Below are positions 8,746 through 17,686 of a stretch of 42,424 nucleotides of DNA, piece after piece (position 1 is the stretch's first letter; every line of letters starts with the position of its first letter). The notes beneath the pieces were generated by a model. It was not told the origin of the DNA, made no database searches, and saw only the letters and a list, made by a program, of their open reading frames with translations. Source of the DNA: Acidobacteriota bacterium (GTDB lineage Bacteria; Acidobacteriota; Terriglobia; Bryobacterales; Bryobacteraceae); the NCBI GenBank assembly GCA_025354525.1, contig JANXMS010000535.1, forward strand, positions 1 to 42,424, given 5' to 3'. Made by a program: the position numbers and the translations under genes.

Positions 8746-9377
8746 GGCTTTTCTCGTTTCGGAAACCGACGGCGGGCCTCCCGATAAGAGATGATTTCCT
8801 GTTCCCCCGCGGCGTCGGTCTGCAGCCGTCCTCTCAATACCGCGTAAGCACGACAAAGTAGGCTCTTCAGCGCCGGTACCGAGCAATCCAGCGTCCGCGC
8901 GATCGCCTCGTAGTCCTGCCCCTCATACTTGTGCGACAAGACCGCCACCCGCTGCCGTTCCGGCAGCCCTGTGATCGCCGACCGCACGCGCTCTACCTCG
9001 ACATTCGCCACCAACTGTTGTTCCACATTGCGGTCCGGTACCGGAATTTGCAGTTTGGTGCCTAGCACCGTCAACGCGTCAAGGCTCCATGTCTGTCTCG
9101 CATGGCGTGAGTCCCGAATCCAGTTCAGGGCTAAGTTCGTGGCAATTCTGTAGATCCAAGTCGAGAAAGAAGCCGAAGCGTGATACCGGCCTCGGGCCAG
9201 AAATACCCGCAGAAACGTATCCTGGGTCAACTCTTCGGCGACAGCGCCATTGAGCACGAGGCGCTGCAGAAATCGGTGCAAACGCAAGGTATACCGACCG
9301 ACCAATTCTTCAAAGGCCGCAGTTTCGCCGTTCTGAAATTGGTGCATCAAAGCTGCGTCGGTGGGTTCCATCGCCAT
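8700..9377 (-). CDS. RNA polymerase ECF sigma factor
   Basis: A sigma-70 family protein of the extracytoplasmic-function type, with region 2 at about 10-80 (FEELVGRYTLRLHRFLQ, then the -10-recognition segment FSTWIYRIATNLALNWIRD) and region 4 at about 125-190 (LPERQRVAVLSHKYEGQDYE, then the helix-turn-helix IARTLDCSVPALKSLLCRAY). The frame opens with a TTG at 9407; ATG codons at 9377 and 9371 give a normal family N-terminus. No clear ribosome binding site separates them, so the start is uncertain by a few codons. No anti-sigma gene is adjacent. The last 46 bases overlap the end of msrP on the other strand. Confidence 0.9.
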   Translation of the reverse strand: MAMEPTDAALMHQFQNGETAAFEELVGRYTLRLHRFLQRLVLNGAVAEELTQDTFLRVFLARGRYHASASFSTWIYRIATNLALNWIRDSRHARQTWSLDALTVLGTKLQIPVPDRNVEQQLVANVEVERVRSAITGLPERQRVAVLSHKYEGQDYEAIARTLDCSVPALKSLLCRAYAVLRGRLQTDAAGEQEIISYREARRRFPKREKPQCSLPLYIEATYCS

Positions 9378-9439
9378 AGAGTATGGTGTTAAGACGTGCC
9401 ACCGCAACTCAATTTGTGCAAATAAAGGTTAAGACATCG

Positions 9440-9844
9440 TTAAGCTTTCCACTTGTAGAAAAAGAACAAGAGCGGCTTCTTGCCGGTGTTCAAGATCCCA
9501 TGAGACTGGTTGGCACCGCAGTACATCATCGATCCTGGGCCCACCTGGACCGTCTTCCCGTCGCAAAACAGTTCGCCGGTGCCTTCGGTGACCACCATGA
9601 ACTCCTCCTCCGGGTGTGCGTGCGGCGGATGAGGCGTGGCTCCCGCGTTGAGCAACAGGCTCCCTGCTGTCATCGAACGAAGTTGGTCGGTGGGGCCATC
9701 AAAATAAATGCGAAGGTCTCCGAAGGGATTCTTTTGCACTTTGACGTCTTTGGCGTTGATCGTCACATTCGGTAGACCGCCGGGCTTGGCGGCAAACAGA
9801 GCAAACGGGGCGGCGAGCGCGAGTAGGGTACGACGTTTCGGCAT
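9440..9844 (-). CDS. Exported cupin-domain protein
   Basis: About 134 residues: a Tat- or Sec-type signal (MPKRRTLLALAAPFALFAA) and a single cupin barrel. The barrel has the metal-site motif HPPHAHPEEEFMVV (His, His, Glu) and the second cupin motif around GSMMYCGANQSHGILN. Small exported cupins bind metals or sugars, but the substrate cannot be told. The open frame extends 45 codons further upstream into the methyltransferase gene; the ATG at 9844 is chosen because it gives the signal peptide and lies 19 bases after the methyltransferase stop (an ATG at 9856 is also possible). It is the last gene of the glycosyltransferase/methyltransferase cluster. Confidence 0.8.
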   Translation of the reverse strand: MPKRRTLLALAAPFALFAAKPGGLPNVTINAKDVKVQKNPFGDLRIYFDGPTDQLRSMTAGSLLLNAGATPHPPHAHPEEEFMVVTEGTGELFCDGKTVQVGPGSMMYCGANQSHGILNTGKKPLLFFFYKWKA

Positions 9845-9863
9845 AGCCGCTAGCATAGCTCGA

Positions 9864-10514
9864 TTAGGACGGCTTTTGCGCGAGGCAGATGTAGCCGAGG
9901 GTGTAGTCGGCCTGTCGGTCGAGACGATCAAGCAACGGCAGAATGAGCGCCGGCACCCCGACCGCGAGCAGCCAAACAACAGCCAGTGGCCAGGGAAAGA
10001 ACTTGTAGCCAGAGAGCAGCCGTCGGCTCAGTAGGCGAAAATATCCGCCGACCGGTACAATCGACTCGATCTTCAGTCCTGCCCGCGACAGCAGCAATTC
10101 GCACCCAAAGCGGGTATACCGGAAATAGTCATGTGGGTGTTGGTGCACCTCCCATTCATGAGGGACGATCAGCAACAATCGGCCTTGCGGCGCGAGCACC
10201 CGGGCCATCTCCCGCACCACTTGCTGCGGATCGGTAACGTGTTCCAGCGTGACGACGTTCAGCACGCCGGCGAACGAGTCAGCCGGGAAGGGAAGTGCGC
10301 ACAAGTCCGCAACTGCGTCCAGCCGTCGGTAGTTCCACCCTGCATCGCCAACCCCGAGGTCCACGCCCACGTAGCGATGGTTCCGAAAGTAGTTCTCGTA
10401 TTGCCCCTCCCCCGCGCCTGCGTCGAGCACCCGGCTACCGGCAGGCATTGAGGCACCGAACCGCTCGACCGCTCGTCGAATGGCCGCTTCAAAGTGAAGC
10501 ACATAATCCCTCAT
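9864..10514 (-). CDS. Class I SAM-dependent methyltransferase, membrane-anchored tail
   Basis: A 216-residue protein with a Methyltransf_11-type core: motif I VLDAGAGEGQYE, an acidic VGVDLG after beta-2, and VLNVVTLEHVTDP at motif II. A C-terminal hydrophobic segment (PLAVVWLLAVGVPALILPLL) could anchor it to the membrane. The start at 10514 forms an ATGA overlap with the stop of the upstream methyltransferase, implying translational coupling; the frame itself is open 14 codons further. Given the neighbouring glycosyltransferase, a role in modifying a cell-surface glycan or lipid is plausible, but this is inference. Confidence 0.85.
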   Translation of the reverse strand: MRDYVLHFEAAIRRAVERFGASMPAGSRVLDAGAGEGQYENYFRNHRYVGVDLGVGDAGWNYRRLDAVADLCALPFPADSFAGVLNVVTLEHVTDPQQVVREMARVLAPQGRLLLIVPHEWEVHQHPHDYFRYTRFGCELLLSRAGLKIESIVPVGGYFRLLSRRLLSGYKFFPWPLAVVWLLAVGVPALILPLLDRLDRQADYTLGYICLAQKPS

Positions 10515-11470
10515 TTTTTGCGCGCTTCCACCATAATCGTTGAGCCGGCCCGGCAAGCCGCTTCAACCAGCGTTGGCGGAATGCACGCCAGCATCAATGC
10601 AAAGTAAAGGGCATCCTTGCAGAGCCGAGCTGTGACGGATTCCTTTACCTTGCGTACCCGGCGCGCCATCGGGTCGAGTCCCACCGCGATCGTAGTTGCC
10701 AAGCCGGCCGGGTTGTCGCGCAGGGAAAAGTGCTTCCGCCGCGTGACCGTAAAGCCGCTGGCATCCAGCAAATCGACCAAATCTTTCTCCTTGAAGTTCA
10801 CTAGGTGACGCGGAATATCGATTCCGTTCCAATGCTCTCCGAAGAGTAAAAACTGCCAGCAAGCCGCGTTGGGAACCTGGACGACCAGTCGCCCATCATC
10901 GGTCAACAGGTCTCGAGCGGCTTCGCAGAATGCCATCGGATCGTACAAATGCTCCAGAACGTGGAACATCGTGATCGTCGTGAACTGGCGTGGTCGGAAC
11001 GGAGCGCGTGTGAGCGAGCCACATAATGAAGTCACGCGGTTCTGCTTCCATGCTACGCCCGCCGCGTCGAAGGAGTTGTCCAATCCAACCACGCGGTGGC
11101 CGCGCTCCCTCAGCAGTCGCAGGAACAATCCACCGCCGCAACCTACGTCGAGGACGGTGCCCCGTGTTGGTATGGCCTCAATCGCCCCTTCGACAAACCG
11201 AACGTGATCGCCCAACACGAACCGTCGATAGCGCTCTTCGGCCCGCGCGGCGACCGAATCGCCGGGGCTGAACCAGTATTGAGTCGGATAGAATTCACTC
11301 AATTCGGAAGGATGCGGCTGCGGGAACAAGCGCATCAACCGGCATTTCGAACATTCGATGACCGTGAAGCTGCGGTCGGTCGTCCGATATAATCGGTCGG
11401 TGCCGTGAAGCAGCGACTTGTAGTCGTCGTGTCCGCAAGCCGGACATTCACTTCGTGTAACCTGACTCAT
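10511..11470 (-). CDS. SAM-dependent methyltransferase with N-terminal zinc ribbon
   Basis: A 319-residue methyltransferase of the Methyltransf_23 type. Cys9, Cys12, Cys40 and Cys43 form an N-terminal zinc ribbon, followed by motif I VLDVGCGGGLFLRLL and FHVLEHLYDP. Proteins of this build are frequent in polysaccharide biosynthesis clusters, methylating sugars or glycolipids. A C-terminal hydrophobic stretch (YFALMLACIPPTLVEAA) is typical. The ATG at 11470 overlaps the glycosyltransferase stop (ATGA) and the gene's own stop overlaps the next start in the same way. Confidence 0.87.
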   Translation of the reverse strand: MSQVTRSECPACGHDDYKSLLHGTDRLYRTTDRSFTVIECSKCRLMRLFPQPHPSELSEFYPTQYWFSPGDSVAARAEERYRRFVLGDHVRFVEGAIEAIPTRGTVLDVGCGGGLFLRLLRERGHRVVGLDNSFDAAGVAWKQNRVTSLCGSLTRAPFRPRQFTTITMFHVLEHLYDPMAFCEAARDLLTDDGRLVVQVPNAACWQFLLFGEHWNGIDIPRHLVNFKEKDLVDLLDASGFTVTRRKHFSLRDNPAGLATTIAVGLDPMARRVRKVKESVTARLCKDALYFALMLACIPPTLVEAACRAGSTIMVEARKK

Positions 11471-12501
11471 CGTAGGTACATCGCCGCTGCGCTCGGTGCC
11501 TCTCGACGCAATAAATCCGCCAAACCCCGGCCTCGGATCCGAGCGAACCGATCAATTTCTCGCCGCTTGGCCAGGAACCGAGGAAGCATCCAGAACGCCG
11601 CAAGATTGCCTCGAAACATCGCCCAACCAACCCTCAATTTGCCTCGCCAGCCCGGAAATGCCGCCATATCTCCGCTTCCCCTCCTCGCCGCCCACAACCG
11701 CTGTAAAAAATAAACTGGGTTCAATAGAAGCACGCTCCACGGAAATAATTTAGCCGCCAGCAAAATCCGATTTCGCTCAATTAAGAACACTCGTTGCGGA
11801 TTACCCTGGCCCAGCGTAGCACCCCGTCGATGGCGCACCAACGCCTTCGGCGCGTAGGCGCATTTCCAACCCGCAATCCGCGCCCGAAGCCCCAATTCGG
11901 CGTCGTCGGCGTAAGCGAATAGGTCCTCGTCAAAGCCACCAACGTCATCAAACATCGCTTTACGATACATGGCCGCGCATCCATCCGGCCACCCTAATTC
12001 AAGCGGACCATCATATTGGCCTCGATCGACTTCTCCTGTCCCGCGCCCCCGGTTCTGGCCATCCAGGAATAAAATGTGGCCCGCCTTGTCAATCGTCCCG
12101 GGCGATTCATATTGCACGATCTTGCTCGCCGCCATCCCGTTATGCGCATCGCCATTAATGGCTTCCAGCAACGCCGCCACCCAGTGCGGACTTGCCACCG
12201 CGTCGTTGTTCAAAAGGGCGATTCGCGTTGTTGTAGCCGCCGCAATCCCCTGATTGTTTGCCCCGCAGAAGCCCCTATTTAGGGTATTCCGAATCAGTCG
12301 GCAATACGGAAATGCATCGAGTACCATTTCCGCCGAGCCGTCAGTCGATCCGTTATCGACGACCACAATTTCCAATGGCAATGTGTCTCCTTCATAAGTC
12401 CTTTGTTCTCTTAGCGATTGGAGGCATTCACGCAGCATGGCGCGACGATTCCAATTGACGACAATGACGGTGGCAACCGGGCCTGAAAGATTGTTGGACA
12501 A
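11467..12501 (-). CDS. Family 2 glycosyltransferase (rhamnosyltransferase-like)
   Basis: A 344-residue GT2 enzyme with an inverting GT-A fold. Visible signatures are TVIVVNWNRR near the start, VVDNGSTDGS, the nucleotide-sugar/metal region ALLNNDAVASP, and GGFDEDLFAYADDAELGLR towards the acceptor site. A C-terminal hydrophobic/basic region (about 270-310) suggests membrane association. It likely transfers a sugar onto a cell-surface glycan. The frame starts with TTG at 12501; no better start is evident. A perfect TATAAT on the minus strand at 12513-12508 lies only seven bases upstream, so the message would be nearly leaderless. First gene of the four-gene minus-strand cluster. Confidence 0.85.
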   Translation of the reverse strand: MSNNLSGPVATVIVVNWNRRAMLRECLQSLREQRTYEGDTLPLEIVVVDNGSTDGSAEMVLDAFPYCRLIRNTLNRGFCGANNQGIAAATTTRIALLNNDAVASPHWVAALLEAINGDAHNGMAASKIVQYESPGTIDKAGHILFLDGQNRGRGTGEVDRGQYDGPLELGWPDGCAAMYRKAMFDDVGGFDEDLFAYADDAELGLRARIAGWKCAYAPKALVRHRRGATLGQGNPQRVFLIERNRILLAAKLFPWSVLLLNPVYFLQRLWAARRGSGDMAAFPGWRGKLRVGWAMFRGNLAAFWMLPRFLAKRREIDRFARIRGRGLADLLRREAPSAAAMYLR

Positions 12502-12510
12502 TGGTATATT
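12483..12510 (+). promoter_or_regulatory. Candidate promoter of the rodZ-like gene
   Basis: CTGAAA (12483-12488) and TATATT (12505-12510) are separated by 16 bases, matching the sigma-70 -35 and -10 boxes at 4/6 and 5/6 positions. The ATG follows at 12538. The same AT patch holds TATAAT on the opposite strand (12508-12513) facing the glycosyltransferase, so this is a divergent control region. Confidence 0.4.
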
Positions 12511-12537
12511 ATAAACGGCTAGAGGTTTTCTGTTTCT

Positions 12538-13419
12538 ATGGCAAGTTTAGGGCAACGACTCCGCGAAGAGCGACTTCGGCAACGCAAAGAGCTCCGTCCG
12601 ATCGCCGACGAGCTTCGTATAGGTAGTCGCTACCTCGAAGCGATTGAAGCGGACGATTGGTCCAAGCTGCCCGGCGGGTTCTTTAACCGAAGTTTCGTTC
12701 GCCAGTACGCTCAGGTTCTCGGCCTAAACGGGGGGCAGTTCGAAGCCGAATACGCTACGATCTTGCAACCAGAATCGGCGGTCGACCTCGAAGCCATCGG
12801 TGCGAAACGGGACCCCAGAGCACAACAAATCGAAGTGCGCAAGTTGATTTCGATCGCCCCGGTCATCGAACGTTCGAACTCTTTTTTTGACGGCAAAACG
12901 GGCTTAGCCCTCGCCGGGTTGGTCGTAGTCGTCGCCGGAGGCGGGCTTCTTTCGCTGCTCTGGGACAACCTGCGGAGTACCGATAAGCCGCAAGCTGCCG
13001 CGACTTCCGCCCCACGGCCAGCGGTTCCTGCTCAGGCTCGGCCTGAGACGAAAGAGCCCGTCGCTGTCGTGCAAACTACTCCTACTGAACCGATCGTAAT
13101 CCCGGTTGCGAGCAAAGACGGCGCAATTTCCCTAAACATCTCCGCCATCGAGCAGACTTGGATTGAGGTCACAGCCGACGGCAAGCGCATCTTTATGGGC
13201 GTCCTTGAGCCGGGCCAATCCCAAAGCGTCAATACCACCGAGTCGGCCCGCATGGTGGTCGGTAACGCCGGTGGAATAACCGTGCAGAAGGCGGGTCGGG
13301 ACATCGGCCCCATTGGCCCCCGAGGTCAAGTTCGGGTGGTGCGTTTGACGCGCGATCAAGTAGAAATCATGGAGCCGAACCGCCCGGCCGCCCCCGCCAA
13401 AGTACCCGGAGAAGTCTAG
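12538..13419 (+). CDS. RodZ-like membrane protein with N-terminal helix-turn-helix
   Basis: A 293-residue protein of RodZ build: a cytoplasmic HTH_25 domain (about 4-70, with LREERLRQRKELRPIADELR), one membrane helix at 121-142, an Ala/Pro-rich periplasmic linker (about 150-190) and a C-terminal beta domain of the DUF4115 type (about 200-280). RodZ links MreB to the envelope and helps set cell shape; in other phyla similar proteins are less well studied. It is shorter than E. coli RodZ (337 residues). A small hypothetical gene follows after 7 bases. Confidence 0.8.
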   Translation: MASLGQRLREERLRQRKELRPIADELRIGSRYLEAIEADDWSKLPGGFFNRSFVRQYAQVLGLNGGQFEAEYATILQPESAVDLEAIGAKRDPRAQQIEVRKLISIAPVIERSNSFFDGKTGLALAGLVVVVAGGGLLSLLWDNLRSTDKPQAAATSAPRPAVPAQARPETKEPVAVVQTTPTEPIVIPVASKDGAISLNISAIEQTWIEVTADGKRIFMGVLEPGQSQSVNTTESARMVVGNAGGITVQKAGRDIGPIGPRGQVRVVRLTRDQVEIMEPNRPAAPAKVPGEV

Positions 13420-13426
13420 TTCGCGT

Positions 13427-13783
13427 ATGGCCCCGCAGTTCCTGCTTCCGGAGACGGTCATCGTCGCCCACGGCAATTCTACAGCCACCGAAATCCCTTC
13501 GGGCCTGCGGGCTGTGCAGGTGACCCTCGGCGTCACAACGTCAGTCGAACAGCAGTCGATCGACGTATCGATCGAAGCTTCCCCCGATGGCACGACGTGG
13601 CTTCCGAAAGCAATCGCGGCTTTCCCGCAGCGCTTCTATGTTGGCACTGCCGCTCTCGTCTTCGATCTACCGATGGACCCGGCGATCCAATTCCTGCGCC
13701 TTCGTTGGCACGTCAACCGCTGGGGCCGCGGTTCGTTGCAGCCCCGCTTCGGTCTCTACGCTGTCCTCGAATCGCTGGCCTAG
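13427..13783 (+). CDS. Conserved-looking hypothetical protein, 118 residues
   Basis: I do not recognise this protein. It has no signal peptide, membrane helix or cysteines; the sequence alternates like a beta-sandwich ([34 protein letters not shown]). SPDGTTW is a turn often seen in beta-propeller or discoidin-like repeats, but that is weak evidence. It starts 7 bases after the rodZ-like stop, so the two are probably co-transcribed. Its stop overlaps the convergent larB stop by four bases. Confidence 0.65.
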   Translation: MAPQFLLPETVIVAHGNSTATEIPSGLRAVQVTLGVTTSVEQQSIDVSIEASPDGTTWLPKAIAAFPQRFYVGTAALVFDLPMDPAIQFLRLRWHVNRWGRGSLQPRFGLYAVLESLA

Positions 13784-14526
13784 GGCCGGTTGATTAAGCT
13801 CGCCACGTAAGCCCCGCCAAAGCCGTTGTCGATGTTCACCACGGTCACATTGCTGGCGCAACTCGTCAACATGCCGAGCATGGCCGCTAAGCCTTGAAAC
13901 GCCGCCCCGTAACCAATGCTCGTCGGCACCGCGATCACGGGCACGCTCACCAAACCGCCGATGGCCGAAGGGAGAGCGCCCTCCATACCAGCGCAGACGA
14001 CCAACACTTTGGCCTCCATCAATTTCTCCCGATTGCTCATCAACCGGTGAATGCCGGCCACCCCGACGTCGTGAATTGCGAACACCTCGTTGCCCATCAC
14101 CTCGGCCGTCACGCGCGCTTCTTCGGCCACTGGAATATCGCTCGTCCCCGCGCAGACGATGCCGATTTTCCCTCGGCCCCGCATGGTCTTATCCTTCCAC
14201 ACGCGGATGCACCCGGACAACGGAAAGTGTTCCGCCTCCGGAATAGCGGCCAGCACCATCGCGGCACATTCTTTCGACGCGCGTGTCACGAGCAAGTTGC
14301 TGGCGTTCGCCTGCAGCCGCAGCGCTATCTCGGTCACCTGTTCGGGTGTCTTGCCCAACCCGAAAATCACCTCCGGCACACCGTGCCGAAGGGCTCGGTG
14401 ATGGTCCACCTTCGCAAAGCCAATATCTTCAAATGGCATGTGGCGCAACCGCCCCACCGCCGCGTCGACGTCCGTTTCGCCCGCGCGTACCCGCTCGAGC
14501 AACTCCCTCAATTGTGTCTGATCCAT
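13780..14526 (-). CDS. larB: Nickel-pincer cofactor biosynthesis protein LarB
   Basis: A 248-residue match to LarB, the AIR-carboxylase-like enzyme that carboxylates and hydrolyses nicotinic acid adenine dinucleotide, the first step towards the nickel-pincer nucleotide of lactate racemase-type enzymes. Family features are [35 protein letters not shown], and [15 protein letters not shown] followed by PTSIGYG in the C-terminal PurE-like half. LarC and LarE, needed for the later steps, are not in the window. The start is an ATG one base after the stop of the DUF192 lipoprotein gene, indicating co-transcription. Confidence 0.93.
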   Translation of the reverse strand: MDQTQLRELLERVRAGETDVDAAVGRLRHMPFEDIGFAKVDHHRALRHGVPEVIFGLGKTPEQVTEIALRLQANASNLLVTRASKECAAMVLAAIPEAEHFPLSGCIRVWKDKTMRGRGKIGIVCAGTSDIPVAEEARVTAEVMGNEVFAIHDVGVAGIHRLMSNREKLMEAKVLVVCAGMEGALPSAIGGLVSVPVIAVPTSIGYGAAFQGLAAMLGMLTSCASNVTVVNIDNGFGGAYVASLINRP

Positions 14527-14527
14527 T

Positions 14528-14992
14528 CTAAAACTCGATTTTGTCGCCTAGTTGTAACTTGTTGTTTTGCGCTTCGCCCGCGGCCAACTCGAGGACATAG
14601 AGGGACTGTCTCGAGCCACCAAACTTCGGGCATTCGGACGATTTTTCGCTCAGGCACGGCGGCGTGCGCGGCGAAATTTCGGAGATCAACTTGTACCGAT
14701 CCAGCCAAATGATGTCCAACGGAATCTTCACTTGGTACATCCAATACGGATATTCCCCGGGAGCACCATGGTAAAATAGCATGCCTCGATCGGGTGCGAG
14801 CGATTCGCGGTACATCATCCCGCGCATCACATCGGCCATCTTGGCCATCGATTCCACACGAATAATCTTGCCGTTCGGAAGTTTCACCTCGTGCAGGTGA
14901 TAATCCTCTGTCGTCACGGTCTTGCGAGGGCTCTGGTAGCAACCGGTCATTCCGGCGGCAACAATCAGAAGCAAAAATGATCTGGCCAGCAT
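14528..14992 (-). CDS. DUF192-domain lipoprotein
   Basis: A 154-residue exported protein: a signal peptide ending in a lipobox-like GMTGC (Cys18), then a DUF192 domain with the usual [32 protein letters not shown] and [10 protein letters not shown] blocks. DUF192 proteins are small periplasmic or lipid-anchored proteins of uncertain function. The start lies 21 bases from the divergent mqnP start. It is immediately upstream of larB; no functional link is known. Confidence 0.83.
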   Translation of the reverse strand: MLARSFLLLIVAAGMTGCYQSPRKTVTTEDYHLHEVKLPNGKIIRVESMAKMADVMRGMMYRESLAPDRGMLFYHGAPGEYPYWMYQVKIPLDIIWLDRYKLISEISPRTPPCLSEKSSECPKFGGSRQSLYVLELAAGEAQNNKLQLGDKIEF

Positions 14993-15013
14993 CCAGTAAA
15001 ATGGTAACGCAGA

Positions 15014-15891
<878 letters not shown>

Positions 15892-15895
<4 letters not shown>

Positions 15896-17010
15896 CCCCT
15901 CAATTTGAAGACGCCCGCCTCCTCCCGATCCTTGATAAAGTCAAAGCCGAGGAGCGACTTACCTTCGACGATGGGGTCCTGCTCTATCAGACCTCCGACC
16001 TGCTCGGTATTGGCTACCTCGCCAATCTTGTCCGCGAGCGTCTGCACGGCGATTTGACCTACTACAACGTCAACCGGCACATCAACCCGACTGACGTCTG
16101 CACCGCCTCGTGCCGCCTGTGCGCCTTTGGCAAAAAGGCCAAGGACCCGACTGGCTATACGATGTCGCTGGAAGAGGTCTGGCACCGCGCCGGCGAGGGT
16201 TACACGGAAGCCGTTAGCGAGTTCCATATCGTCGGAGGCCTCCATCCGGAGCTGACTCTCGACTGGTATTGCGAGATGATTCGTGGCCTAAAAGAGCGCT
16301 ATCCCCAGGTACATCTGAAGGCCTTCACGATGGTCGAGATCTCCTATTTCGCCAAGCGGATGAAGATCAGCAATCGCGAAGTTCTGCAGCGTCTCATTGC
16401 CGCCGGCATCGATTCGCAACCCGGGGGCGGTGCCGAAGTCTTCAGCGAACGGATCCGCCGCGTCATTTGCGACCACAAGATTGACGGCGGCGAGTGGCTA
16501 GAGGTCGCTCGCGAGGCGCACAACCTTGGGCTGAAGTCGAACTGCACGATGCTCTACGGCCACATCGAAAACGAAGCCGACCGCGTCGACCATCTCGTCA
16601 AGCTGCGCGAACTGCAGGACGAAACACATGGCTTCCAGACCTTTATCCCGCTCGCTTTCCACCCCGCGAACACGGAGATGTCGCACCTGCCGACGACCAC
16701 CGGCTTCGACGATATTCGGAACATCGCCGTCTCTCGGCTCATGCTCGACAACATCCCCCACATCAAAGCGTATTGGGTGATGATGTCTGAGGGAATAGCG
16801 CAAATCGCCCAGCGCTTCGGGGCCAACGATATTGACGGCACCGTGGTCGAAGAGAAAATCTACCACGACGCCGGGGCCACGACCAGCCAGAACCTACGCC
16901 GGGGCGACCTGCTCCGCTTGATTCGCGAAGCTGGCCGCCAACCCTTCGAACGCGATACGCTCTATCGGCCGGTCGTCCGCACCGAGACAGCGTTCACCAT
17001 TCTGACGTAA
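15892..17010 (+). CDS. mqnE: Aminofutalosine synthase (radical SAM)
   Basis: A 372-residue radical SAM enzyme that joins 3-enolpyruvoyl-benzoate to SAM to give aminodeoxyfutalosine. The [4Fe-4S] motif CTASCRLC (C70, C74, C77) is intact, with YNVNRHINPTDVC before it and the MqnE-typical GGLHPE, GAEVFSERIR, LYGHIE and PLAFHPANTEM following. The frame is open six codons further upstream, but the ATG at 15892 overlaps the mqnP stop (ATGA) and gives the normal N-terminus. Other pathway genes (mqnA, mqnC, mqnD) are not in this window. Confidence 0.95.
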
Positions 17011-17019
17011 ACTCGTCCA

Positions 17020-17053
17020 CAAAAACACGAAAGCCACCCGAACCTGGGTGGCT
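17020..17053 (-). terminator. Probable terminator of tRNA-Leu
   Basis: AGCCACCC (17032-17039) and GGGTGGCT (17046-17053) form an eight-pair stem with a six-base loop. Read on the minus strand the stem is followed by TTCGTGTTTTTG, a T-rich tail; on the plus strand no T-run follows. It therefore most likely ends the leftward tRNA transcript. Confidence 0.6.
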
Positions 17054-17080
17054 GAATCTCTGTAACTTAATTGATCTTAT

Positions 17081-17167
17081 TGGTGCGGATGAAAGGACTT
17101 GAACCTTCACACCCTTGCGAGTACTAGAACCTGAATCTAGCGCGTCTGCCAATTCCGCCACATCCGC
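17081..17167 (-). tRNA. tRNA-Leu, anticodon CAG
   Basis: The minus strand reads GCGGATG at the 5' end, pairing with CATCCGC before A-CCA (CCA encoded at 17081-17083). The anticodon stem CTAGA/TCTAG encloses loop TTCAGGT, giving anticodon CAG (17131-17133) that reads CUG. A long variable arm typical of class II tRNAs and a T arm with GGTTCAAGTCC are present. Total length is 87 bases including CCA. Confidence 0.95.
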
Positions 17168-17187
17168 ACGCTACGTTACAAACACTG

Positions 17188-17217
17188 AATTTAGCAGGCG
17201 AAAGCCCGATTTGTCAA
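17188..17217 (-). promoter_or_regulatory. Promoter of tRNA-Leu
   Basis: On the minus strand a perfect TTGACA (17217-17212) is followed after 18 bases by TGCTAAATT, an extended -10-like box (17193-17188, 4/6 to TATAAT). The expected start point, near 17181, is about 14 bases before the mature tRNA 5' end. The upstream phosphatase gene ends at 17219, so the box abuts its stop. Confidence 0.6.
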
Positions 17218-17218
17218 C

Positions 17219-17680
17219 CTAAACGCCGCGGAGCTTTATCCGACCGGGACGCGTTTCAGGCCTCACCTCGCCTTGCACCGCGGGACGGCTTCGTAGCTGA
17301 AGCAGAAGTTGCATCACCCGCACTTCGAGATGGTCCCGAACCTGCCGATACTCGCCCTCGCCTTTCCCATACGGATCCGTCACCACCCATTCATCAACCG
17401 GACCAACCATACCGCCAGGCAAAGCGCTGCCGCTCATGTTGATAATCACGTCGAACGACCGCTGCCGAAATAGTTCAACCCCTTTGGGATACTGCGTGTC
17501 AATCGGGATGTTTTTCTCAAGCATCACCCGCCGCGTGAGCAACGGCACGGTGCTCGTCGGCATCAACCCAGCGCTCGACACATCCATGTCGTGCTTCCCA
17601 TAGTGATGCGCAAATCCCTCGGCCATCTGGCTGCGGCAGGCATTGCCAATACAAACGAAAAGAACGGAGCGCCGCTTCAT
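17219..17680 (-). CDS. Low-molecular-weight protein-tyrosine-phosphatase-like protein
   Basis: A 153-residue cytoplasmic protein of the LMW-PTP/arsenate reductase fold. The P-loop CIGNACRS (C10 to R16, CX5R) opens the protein, and Asp102 in TDPYG is the likely general acid. No extra redox cysteines typical of thioredoxin-linked ArsC are evident beyond C15, so phosphatase activity is more likely than arsenate reduction, though this cannot be settled by eye. It begins six bases after the stop of the FGE/beta-lactamase-like fusion and closes the six-gene operon. It could act on tyrosine-phosphorylated regulators, but no kinase is nearby. Confidence 0.82.
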   Translation of the reverse strand: MKRRSVLFVCIGNACRSQMAEGFAHHYGKHDMDVSSAGLMPTSTVPLLTRRVMLEKNIPIDTQYPKGVELFRQRSFDVIINMSGSALPGGMVGPVDEWVVTDPYGKGEGEYRQVRDHLEVRVMQLLLQLRSRPAVQGEVRPETRPGRIKLRGV

Positions 17681-17686
17681 CTACTC

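Noticed and set aside
17032-17053. Hairpin as a terminator of mqnE
   Set aside because: On the plus strand the stem is followed by GAATCTCTG with no T-run; the T-rich side faces the minus strand and fits the tRNA instead.
17081-17167. tRNA-Leu as an integration site for the 17-26 kb operon
   Set aside because: The operon lies on the 5' side of the tRNA, whereas integrative elements usually enter at the 3' end; no integrase or repeat of the tRNA 3' end is visible.
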